DNA from: Bacteroidales bacterium
Lineage (GTDB): Bacteria > Bacteroidota > Bacteroidia > Bacteroidales > VadinHA17
DNA length: 9,260 bases
Reading direction: 5' to 3'
Assembly (NCBI GenBank): GCA_015486475.1
Contig: WFRO01000217.1
Span: forward strand, 1 to 9,260
Shown: positions 1-5,907 of the stretch, piece by piece
How the letters are laid out: every line of letters starts with the position of its first letter
How positions within the stretch are numbered: the stretch's first letter is position 1
Translations under genes and position numbers: made by a program
The notes under the pieces: generated by a model
What the model saw: only the letters and a program-made list of their open reading frames with translations
The model's database searches: none
What the model was told of the DNA's origin: nothing

Positions 1-1357
1 GCAGGTTGAGCACAGGCCGAAGGTGCAGTTCGCCCGAACCGATATGGGCATAGTAAACGGCCGATCTGCCATGTTTTTCCAGCAGCCTGGCGAACTCGTC
101 CATATAATCCGGCAGGTCCTCCACACGTACCGCTGTATCTTCGATCACGGCTACCGGCTTGGCATCTCCTTTCATGTTCGACAGAACCCCCAGCCCGGCC
201 TTGCGGAGGTTCCATACTTTGTCTACATCTTCTCCGTACAGAACGGGATAAGCATACCCGTATCCGGCTTCGCGCATATCTTTTTCCAGATCGCGGGCGA
301 TACGGGCAATCTCTTCCCGGCTGTCCCGTGCAAACTCCACCAGCAGTAACGCCTCGGGATCCCCTTCGATAAAAAAGCGGTTCTTCTGCTGTTCGATGTT
401 GTCTTTGGTGAGGTCGAGCACTGTTTTGTCCATCATCTCCACAGCGCCGGGATGGTGTTTGAGGGCGACCAGGTTGGCTCTGAAAGCTTCCGGGAGATGA
501 GCCAGATGGACGCATACCAGTCCTTTCTCTTTGGGGGGCAGGGGAACGAGGTTGAACTTGATGGCGGTGGTAACCGTGAGCGTACCTTCTGATCCTGCCA
601 GCAGTTTGGACATATTGAAAGGCACACCGTTGCCGGTAAAAGGATCCGTGTCCATGAGCAGGTCCAGCGCATAACCGTTGTTGCGCCGGGGGATGTCCGG
701 ATGCGGATACTGGCGCCGTATCTCGTCCCGTATCTTCTCATCCGAAAGGATCTCATGGATCTTCCGGTAGATCCTGCCCTCCAGGTCCTCCTGTTGCATT
801 TTGGCCATGAACGCTTCTTTTATCAGGGGTCCGAAGAGCACCTCACTGCCGTCGCTCAGGATACATTCCACCTCCAGGGTATGGTCGCGGGTGCTGCCGT
901 AAAGAATGGAATGCGATCCGCAGGAATTGTTGCCCAGCATGCCGGCCATCATGCACCGGTTGGAGGTGGAGGTCTCCGGGCCGAAGAAAAGGCCATGATC
1001 TGCGAGATACTTGTTCATCTCATCCGGGATAACGCCCGGCTCCACACGGATCCAGTGCTCTTCCCTGTTCAGCTCCAGGATACGGGTCATATAATGCGAA
1101 ACATCCATGACGATGCCGTGTCCTACCACCTGTCCCGCCAACGAAGTGCCTGCCGTACGCGGGATGACAGGCACCCCCAGCTCACGGGCAAAGGCCAGGA
1201 TCTCCCGGATGTCTTTCTTATCCACAGGGCGTGTGACGGCCAGGGGCATCTCACGGTACTCGGAAGCATCGGTAGCGTAAAGGATCTTCGACACCTCGTC
1301 GGCATACAGGTCCCCCTGTATTACAGAGGCCAGCTCATTGAAAAGGATATCTGTCAT
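1..1357 (-). CDS. FAD-linked oxidase, GlcD/YdiJ-like (partial, C-terminus beyond window)
   Basis: This reading frame is open from an ATG at 1357 down to the window edge: 452 codons with no stop or frameshift. It encodes the FAD part of a 2-hydroxyacid dehydrogenase (VAO/PCMH fold). Visible motifs are the FAD-binding loop PRTAGTSLAGQ (residues 66-76), NNSCGSHSILYGSTRDH (143-159), GSEGTLTV (255-262), and in the FAD-oxidase C-terminal domain HIGSGELHLR (438-447) with its two histidines. These fit the long 'FAD-binding and (Fe-S)-binding' proteins of about 900-1000 residues, to which E. coli YdiJ (a D-2-hydroxyglutarate dehydrogenase) belongs. The expected C-terminal iron-sulfur half would lie outside the window, so its presence is inferred. 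The substrate could be D-lactate, glycolate or 2-hydroxyglutarate. No Shine-Dalgarno precedes the ATG. The gene is divergent from pta. Confidence 0.93.
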   Translation of the reverse strand, partial: MTDILFNELASVIQGDLYADEVSKILYATDASEYREMPLAVTRPVDKKDIREILAFARELGVPVIPRTAGTSLAGQVVGHGIVMDVSHYMTRILELNREEHWIRVEPGVIPDEMNKYLADHGLFFGPETSTSNRCMMAGMLGNNSCGSHSILYGSTRDHTLEVECILSDGSEVLFGPLIKEAFMAKMQQEDLEGRIYRKIHEILSDEKIRDEIRRQYPHPDIPRRNNGYALDLLMDTDPFTGNGVPFNMSKLLAGSEGTLTVTTAIKFNLVPLPPKEKGLVCVHLAHLPEAFRANLVALKHHPGAVEMMDKTVLDLTKDNIEQQKNRFFIEGDPEALLLVEFARDSREEIARIARDLEKDMREAGYGYAYPVLYGEDVDKVWNLRKAGLGVLSNMKGDAKPVAVIEDTAVRVEDLPDYMDEFARLLEKHGRSAVYYAHIGSGELHLRPVLNL

Positions 1358-1544
1358 AAATTCTGTTTTGGAGAGACTAAAATAATAGAAATAGTGCCAA
1401 TAAACATCATCCTGTCCACTAAAAATCGCAATTTATCAAAAACAGGGAACTCCGTGACAATAGTCATTGGAAATGGCTGGAAATCATCCGATTTTTAATT
1501 ACCTTTGAGCAAGATCTAGAAATTTTATAACTAACTGATAAACA
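1358..1544. promoter_or_regulatory. Divergent intergenic region between FAD oxidase and pta
   Basis: This 187-bp AT-rich region separates two divergent genes and must hold both start signals. On the plus strand there is a clear -7 box candidate (listed separately). On the minus strand the best candidate is a one-mismatch version of TAnnTTTG (TATTTTAG) within the AT-rich stretch near 1372-1385; it is weak. I see no strong inverted repeat or operator here. Confidence 0.5.
1477..1507 (+). promoter_or_regulatory. Candidate Bacteroidota promoter for the pta operon
   Basis: TACCTTTG at 1500-1507 matches the Bacteroidota -7 consensus TAnnTTTG exactly. CTG at 1477-1479 stands 20 bases upstream, where the -33 TTG element would be expected, with one mismatch. 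The predicted transcript would start around 1513-1516 and leave a leader of about 30 bases before the pta ATG at 1545. This is a motif match only, with no transcription data. Confidence 0.45.
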
Positions 1545-2552
1545 ATGGATTTTATAGAAAGTGTAAAAGAAAAAGCCAGAAAAGCACATAAACGCATCGT
1601 ATTGCCGGAAGCTTATGAAGAGCGTACCCTGCGTGCAGGCGATGCAATGGCTGGTGAAAAACTGGCCGAGGTGATCCTGATAGGAGATCCGCAACAGATC
1701 CGTGACCATGCAGCCGAGCTGGGGCTGACCCATGTCTCCGAATGCAGGATCGTGGACCCCAAAGATCATCCGAAGAAGGAGGAGTACATAGAGTTAATGC
1801 TCAAGCTGCGGGCTCATAAAGGATTGACGCGGGAGGAAGCATCGAAACTGATCGAAGATCCCCTGTATCTGGGCCCGGTGATGATCAAGGCGGGCGATGC
1901 TGACGGCGAGGTGGCCGGAGCCAACAATCCCACGGGGAATGTATTGCGGCCGGCCTTTCAGTATGTGAAGACCATGCCGGGTATCAGTGTGGTGTCGGGA
2001 GCCTTTTTTATGATCGTGCCGGATAAGGAGTTTGGAGAGGAGGGCATTATGGTCTTTGCCGACTGTGCGGTCAATCCCGAACCGGATGCAGCACAGCTTG
2101 CCGAGATCGCTGTTACTTCGGCACGAACAGCCCTGCATATCGGTGGTTTCGAACCCCGTGTGGCCATGCTCAGCTTCTCTACCAAAGGCAGTGCGGCCCA
2201 TGAAAGCGTTGATAAGGTCACGGAAGCACTGGAGAAAGCCCGGGAGATGGACCCTGACCTGGCCATTGACGGTGAGTTGCAGGCCGATGCGGCCATCATC
2301 CCTGCAGTGGGTGCTAAGAAAGCACCGGGCAGTCCCATCGCCGGCAAAGCCAATGTGCTGATCTTCCCCGACCTGAACTCGGGCAATATCGCTTACAAGC
2401 TGGTGCAGCGGCTGGCACATGCCCAGGCCATCGGCCCCGTGCTGCAGGGCATGGCAGCTCCCATCAACGACCTCTCCCGCGGATGCAGCGTGGAGGATAT
2501 CGTTAACCTGGGCGCCATTACGGTCAACCAGGCAGCCGGGATCAATATTTAA
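1545..2552 (+). CDS. pta: Phosphate acetyltransferase
   Basis: This enzyme interconverts acetyl-CoA plus phosphate with acetyl phosphate plus CoA in the cytoplasm, the first step of acetate formation. The 335-residue protein is the short, single-domain (PTA_PTB) form, close in length to the Methanosarcina enzyme. It lacks the N-terminal DRTGG/P-loop regulatory part of E. coli Pta. Visible family motifs are NNPTGNVLRPA (127-137), the central FSTKGSAAHESVDKV (211-225), DGELQADAA (242-250) and PINDLSRGCSVEDI (306-319). Ser311 and Arg312 in that last motif correspond to catalytic residues of the family. The ATG at 1545 has no Shine-Dalgarno but gives the expected N-terminus. It heads the operon; the next gene starts 8-17 bases after its stop. 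It could in principle accept other acyl groups, but a Ptb is encoded separately downstream, so an acetyl role is most likely. Confidence 0.96.
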   Translation: MDFIESVKEKARKAHKRIVLPEAYEERTLRAGDAMAGEKLAEVILIGDPQQIRDHAAELGLTHVSECRIVDPKDHPKKEEYIELMLKLRAHKGLTREEASKLIEDPLYLGPVMIKAGDADGEVAGANNPTGNVLRPAFQYVKTMPGISVVSGAFFMIVPDKEFGEEGIMVFADCAVNPEPDAAQLAEIAVTSARTALHIGGFEPRVAMLSFSTKGSAAHESVDKVTEALEKAREMDPDLAIDGELQADAAIIPAVGAKKAPGSPIAGKANVLIFPDLNSGNIAYKLVQRLAHAQAIGPVLQGMAAPINDLSRGCSVEDIVNLGAITVNQAAGINI

Positions 2553-2569
2553 ATTTAATCGTGAATGTT

Positions 2570-3544
2570 ATGGTAGTTGAACCTATTGAAGATTATGCTT
2601 TACGAAAAAAAGTAAGAAAAAAAGGAGGCCTGCAGAAAGTAGGCATCGTGGGTTTTGGCAATATGGGCCAGGAGATCGCCCACCTGGTTGCCAGCAACGG
2701 TATCAATGTGGAGTTTATCGAGCTAACTGACGAACGTATTGCCGAGGAGTTCATCGAACTGAACCAGAGACTCGATAATGTCATTAATAAATGGGGTCTT
2801 ACGGTGAGTGAAAAGAAGGCGATCCTCTCCCGTATACACGGTTCTACCGATTACATGAGCATCAGTGACTGTGATATTGTCATCGAAACGATCAACAACC
2901 GCAAACCGGGTACCAGCCTGGAGTTGCGCAAAGAGATCTTCCGGAAAGTGGAGGCCGTAGTCCGGGACGATACGGTTATCGGATCGAACACTTCGACGCT
3001 GATCATCTCAGAGCTGGCTTCCGTGCTTAAACATCCCGAACGTGCTGTCGGTTTGCATTTTCTCCCCTCGGTGATCAGCGGGGGTGTGGTGGAGGTGGTG
3101 CGTGGACTGCACACCAACCAGTACTCGATCGAGTTCGTGGAGAAGTTTGCCCGTACCATAGGCAAGAGAGTGATCCCGCTGATCGAATCCCCGGGGAACA
3201 TCAGTACCCGCCTGATCGTTGTCCTGATAAACGAAGCCTGCGAAACACTCATGGAAGGCGTGGCCTCAGCTACCAATATCGATGCTACCATGAAACTGGG
3301 CTTCGGATTGCAGGTAGGTCCGCTCGAGATGGCCGACAGAATAGGCCTGGATAAGGTCATTAAATGGATGAACAACCTGTATCAGGAATTCGGTGAGAGA
3401 AAATTCAAGCCCAGTCCCGTGCTGAAACGGCTTTATCGCCTGGGATATCACGGCCGGCGGGTAGAACAGGGATTCTACATCTATAAAAACGGGAAGGTCA
3501 TTTCCGAGACGATCACCTGCCCCGAGATATTCATACAGAGTTAA
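2570..3544 (+). CDS. 3-hydroxyacyl-CoA dehydrogenase-like protein with altered active site
   Basis: This protein has the 3HCDH two-domain architecture. Numbered from the alternative GTG at 2561 (327 residues), the NAD-binding loop GFGNMG is at 31-36, SNTS at 142-145, GLHFLPSV at 164-171 and ESPGNISTR at 209-217, followed by the C-terminal helical domain ending VEQGFYIY. Compared with human HADH, Ser137 (here S145), His158 (H166) and Glu170 (E178) are kept, but Asn161 is Pro169 and Asn208 is Thr216. The usual 3-hydroxybutyryl-CoA dehydrogenase is about 280 residues; here about 25 extra residues precede the Rossmann fold, including a basic stretch. Start choice: ATG 2570 is preferred over GTG 2561 only because it is ATG. 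It sits between pta and ackA, suggesting a role in acyl-CoA metabolism, possibly 3-hydroxybutyryl-CoA to acetoacetyl-CoA. The lost asparagines make that assignment uncertain. Confidence 0.85.
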   Translation: MVVEPIEDYALRKKVRKKGGLQKVGIVGFGNMGQEIAHLVASNGINVEFIELTDERIAEEFIELNQRLDNVINKWGLTVSEKKAILSRIHGSTDYMSISDCDIVIETINNRKPGTSLELRKEIFRKVEAVVRDDTVIGSNTSTLIISELASVLKHPERAVGLHFLPSVISGGVVEVVRGLHTNQYSIEFVEKFARTIGKRVIPLIESPGNISTRLIVVLINEACETLMEGVASATNIDATMKLGFGLQVGPLEMADRIGLDKVIKWMNNLYQEFGERKFKPSPVLKRLYRLGYHGRRVEQGFYIYKNGKVISETITCPEIFIQS

Positions 3545-3550
3545 ACGCGA

Positions 3551-3568
3551 AACGGGTTGATAACCGTT
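3551..3568 (+). other. Imperfect hairpin between dehydrogenase-like gene and ackA
   Basis: In the 41-base gap before ackA, AACGGGTT and AACCGTT can pair as a 7-bp stem with one bulged G around a GAT loop. It is followed by AAAATATAG, not a T-run, so it does not look like an intrinsic terminator. It could act as an RNA processing or stabilising element between the two cistrons, or be chance. Confidence 0.3.
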
Positions 3569-3585
3569 AAAATATAGTTGCAGAT

Positions 3586-4803
3586 ATGAAAGTAATTGTA
3601 ATGAATTGTGGCAGTTCGTCGATCAAGTACCAGTTGTTCGATATGGAGAAGACCACTGTGCTGGCAAAAGGTGTTGTGGAAAAGATCGGGCTGCACGGTT
3701 CTTTTCTCCTGAACAAAAGAGAGGATGGCGATGAAGTAAAACTCGAGGGTGAGATCTATGATCATCAGCAGGGGATCGAATATATCCTGGGGGTCCTGAT
3801 AAGCAAAAAACACGGGAGCCTGAAAAGTTTTGAAGAGATCGATGCGGTGGGACACAGGGTGGTACACGGAGGAGAGAAATTCAAAAGCAGTGTCCTGATC
3901 ACACAGGATGTGCTGGATCAGATCCGGGAAGTGATCGACCTGGCTCCCCTGCACAATCCTCCCAACCTGAAAGGCATCGAGGCTATGCAGGAGATGCTGC
4001 CTCTTGTGCCACAGGTAGCGGTGTTCGACACGGCTTTTCACCAGACCATCCCTCCTTACGCCTATACCTATGCGATCCCTTATACCCTCTATAAAAAATA
4101 CGGTATCCGGAGATATGGTTTCCATGGAACCAGCCATCGCTATGTATCGCAGCAGGCCTGCGAATACCTGGGATGCTCGTTCAGGAACAAGAAAGTCATT
4201 ACCTGTCATCTGGGCAACGGGGCTTCCATGGCGGCCATCCAGGACGGCAGATCGGTAGATACCTCCATGGGGCTCACTCCTGTGGAGGGTCTGATCATGG
4301 GCACCCGTACGGGCGATCTGGATCTGGGCGTGCTGACCTATATTGTACAGAAAGAGGAGCTGACACTGAACGCTACCAACACTCTGATCAACAAGTTCAG
4401 CGGTATGCTGGGTATTTCCGGCGTATCGTCCGATATGAGGGATATCGAGAAGGCAGCCAAAGAGGGCAATGAAAGGGCGCAACTGGCGCTGGAGACCTAT
4501 GCTTACCGGATCAGAAAATATATCGGAGCCTATGCTGCTGCCATGAGCGGACTGGATGTGCTGGTGTTCACCGGAGGGATCGGTGAGAATGATGTCTCCG
4601 TGAGAGCGAACAGCTGTGCCGGTCTGGAGTTCCTGGGCGTGAGCATTGATGCTGAACGCAACCGTAAAACAACAGGAGGGCAGCGGGGGGTCATCAGCAA
4701 TGAGGGATCACAGGTGACGGTGGTGGTCATGCCTACCAATGAGGAACTGGTGATCGCACGGGACACCATGGAGATCGTGAATGATATCACGCAACAAAAA
4801 TGA
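3586..4803 (+). CDS. ackA: Acetate kinase
   Basis: Acetate kinase transfers the phosphate of acetyl phosphate to ADP, giving acetate and ATP. The 405-residue length is normal for the ASKHA-fold family. Key residues are visible at the positions known from the Methanosarcina enzyme: N7 with S10/S12 in MNCGSSSIK, R91 (GHRVVHGG), H123 (PLHNPPN), catalytic D148 (VFDTAFH), H180 (GFHGTSHRY) and R241 (MGTRTGDLD). The adenosine-binding loop FTGGIGEND is at 328-336, and E386 (PTNEE) matches the conserved C-terminal glutamate. The ATG at 3586 gives the canonical MKVIVMNCGSSS start and has only a weak ribosome site. The stop overlaps the next start (ATGA), implying translational coupling to ptb. Together with pta it forms a complete acetate arm. 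Confidence 0.97.
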   Translation: MKVIVMNCGSSSIKYQLFDMEKTTVLAKGVVEKIGLHGSFLLNKREDGDEVKLEGEIYDHQQGIEYILGVLISKKHGSLKSFEEIDAVGHRVVHGGEKFKSSVLITQDVLDQIREVIDLAPLHNPPNLKGIEAMQEMLPLVPQVAVFDTAFHQTIPPYAYTYAIPYTLYKKYGIRRYGFHGTSHRYVSQQACEYLGCSFRNKKVITCHLGNGASMAAIQDGRSVDTSMGLTPVEGLIMGTRTGDLDLGVLTYIVQKEELTLNATNTLINKFSGMLGISGVSSDMRDIEKAAKEGNERAQLALETYAYRIRKYIGAYAAAMSGLDVLVFTGGIGENDVSVRANSCAGLEFLGVSIDAERNRKTTGGQRGVISNEGSQVTVVVMPTNEELVIARDTMEIVNDITQQK

Positions 4804-5729
4804 AGGATATGATCAAGGAACTGAACGACCTGCTTACAGTGAAAGAGGGAGCCCCCTTGCGGCGTCTGGTCGTGGCATGGCCTCATGATACGCACACCAT
4901 CGGTGCGGTGCGGGAGGCTGTAGAGAACGGACTGGTGCATCCCATCCTGGTGGGTCAGACGGACACCATAAAAAAGGTATGTGAAGAGACCGGCCTGCCC
5001 GCGGACAAGATCACGCTGGTACATGTGGAGGAAGAAGGGGCCGCTGCTGTCAGAGCTGTGGATCTCGTGCGGGAGGGAGAGGGCGATCTTTTGATGAAAG
5101 GCACCGTGAGCACGGACAAGTTCGTGCGGGCCCTCCTGAACAAGGAGAAAGGCCTGGTGCCGCCGGGAGGACTGCTCACTCATGTCGCGGTGCTCGAGCC
5201 GGTCAATTATCACAAGATGCTGATCGTGGGAGATGTGGCCATCATCCCGCAGCCGGGACTCAAGGAGAAAAAAGTGATCCTGGAACATCTGGTGGCGACA
5301 GCCCGTATGCTGGGTACAGAGAAACCCAAAGTGGCGGTCATCACTGCTACGGAGCAGGTCCTCACCACCATGGAAGCCTGTGTGGATGCGGCCCTGCTGG
5401 CAAAGATGGCAGAGCGGGGACAGATAAAGAACGCATGGGTCGAAGGGCCTATAGCGCTGGACGTGGCCCTCGACAGGGAGAGTGCCCGTATAAAAAATCT
5501 CGATTCTCCCGTGGCCGGGGATGCCGACTGCCTGCTGTTCCCCGATATTGAGGCAGGGAATGTCTTCTACAAGTGTTACACCAAGCTGCTGAAAGGATCG
5601 GTGGCGGCTATGGTGGCAGGCGCTTCGGTGCCGGTGATCCTCTCCTCGCGCGGGGATTCTGCCAGAACCAAGCTTTATTCCATTGCCCTGGGCGTGAAAA
5701 GGACAAAAGAAGTAAAAAGGCAAAAGTAA
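4800..5729 (+). CDS. ptb: Phosphate butyryltransferase
   Basis: Ptb converts butyryl-CoA plus phosphate to butyryl phosphate plus CoA, which Buk then uses to make ATP and butyrate. The protein belongs to the PTA_PTB family and has the Ptb length of about 300 residues. Characteristic segments are LLMKGTVSTDKFVRALLNKEKGL (97-119), LTHVAVLEP (126-134), DVAIIPQPGLKEK (145-157), VEGPIALDVALD (214-225), LLFPDIEAGNVFYK (245-258) and the C-terminal LSSRGDSARTKLYSIALG (281-298). The ATG overlaps the ackA stop by four bases. After SIALGV, where family members normally end, there is a lysine/arginine-rich tail, KRTKEVKRQK, encoded by the heptad-repeat array beginning at 5697; the stop codon lies inside a repeat unit. 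The tail is likely dispensable. Substrate preference for butyryl over branched acyl groups is inferred from the adjacent buk. Confidence 0.94.
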   Translation: MKDMIKELNDLLTVKEGAPLRRLVVAWPHDTHTIGAVREAVENGLVHPILVGQTDTIKKVCEETGLPADKITLVHVEEEGAAAVRAVDLVREGEGDLLMKGTVSTDKFVRALLNKEKGLVPPGGLLTHVAVLEPVNYHKMLIVGDVAIIPQPGLKEKKVILEHLVATARMLGTEKPKVAVITATEQVLTTMEACVDAALLAKMAERGQIKNAWVEGPIALDVALDRESARIKNLDSPVAGDADCLLFPDIEAGNVFYKCYTKLLKGSVAAMVAGASVPVILSSRGDSARTKLYSIALGVKRTKEVKRQK

Positions 5730-5752
5730 AAAGGCAAAAGGCAAAAGAAAGC
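5697..5752 (+). repeat. Purine-rich heptad repeat array A (overlaps ptb 3' end)
   Basis: Eight consecutive 7-base units can be laid out without gaps: AAAAGGA, CAAAAGA, AGTAAAA, AGGCAAA, AGTAAAA, AGGCAAA, AGGCAAA and AGAAAGC. AGTAAAA occurs twice and AGGCAAA three times. The array begins inside ptb, supplies its final codons and its TAA stop (5727-5729), and runs on into the spacer. The strand is almost pure purine. The form resembles short tandemly repeated repetitive (STRR) heptanucleotides described in heterocystous cyanobacteria; a shared origin is not implied. Confidence 0.8.
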
Positions 5753-5800
5753 TTGATGTCGGAGCGAAGCGGAGATCCCGGCTTGCCGGGGCTTGAAGCT
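5750..5800. repeat. GC-rich palindromic element (REP/MITE-like candidate)
   Basis: Between the two heptad arrays lies a compact structured segment. CCCGG (5777-5781) and CCGGG (5786-5790) form a 5-bp stem with a CTTG loop. The flanking AGCTT (5750-5754) and AAGCT (5796-5800) can close a larger stem-loop. The pentamer GCTTG occurs three times (5751, 5781, 5791), and a GGAGCGAAGCGGAG motif precedes the stem. No T-run directly follows the GC stem, so it is not a classic terminator. It may be a dispersed palindromic repeat, but only one copy is in this window. Confidence 0.5.
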
Positions 5801-5811
5801 CGAATTTTAGA

Positions 5812-5888
5812 AAACTTTGAACTCTGAACCTTGAACTTTGAACTATGAACTCACAACTCGATACTCACAACTCATAACTCACAACTAA
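5812..5888 (+). repeat. Heptad repeat array B (AACT core) before buk
   Basis: Eleven consecutive 7-base units fit without a gap: AAACTTT, GAACTCT, GAACCTT, GAACTTT, GAACTAT, GAACTCA, CAACTCG, ATACTCA, CAACTCA, TAACTCA and CAACTAA. Most units share the core AACT, and the unit sequence drifts from GAACTTT-like to CAACTCA-like along the array while the period stays at 7. The array ends 19 bases before the proposed buk start and contains the last in-frame stop (5875-5877) before buk. It does not code for protein in any convincing frame. Confidence 0.85.
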
Positions 5889-5907
5889 TACTACCCGGCG
5901 AAAAGCA

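Noticed and set aside
701..1498. A 265-codon open frame on the plus strand opposite the FAD oxidase
   Set aside because: It lies opposite the FAD oxidase frame, which shows clear FAD-binding motifs and stays open over 452 codons. The plus frame has no domain-like features and runs into the intergenic promoter.
3541..4482. A 313-codon open frame on the minus strand opposite ackA
   Set aside because: It is a shadow of the acetate kinase reading frame, with no recognisable motif.
4530..5744. A 404-codon open frame on the minus strand across ackA and ptb
   Set aside because: It is antisense to two well-recognised genes. The product has no recognisable domain and is rich in His, Arg and Gln, as expected from reading GC-rich coding DNA backwards.
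5777..5808. Intrinsic terminator after ptb
   Set aside because: The CCCGG/CCGGG stem is separated from the nearest T-run (TTTT near 5805) by about 14 bases, too far for the standard arrangement.
5573..5827. An 84-codon plus-strand frame running from ptb into the spacer
   Set aside because: Its first part is ptb in another frame and its second part is repeat sequence. It has no independent support.
5697..5888. CRISPR array
   Set aside because: The repeat period is 7 bases with no spacers, and no cas gene is present in the window.
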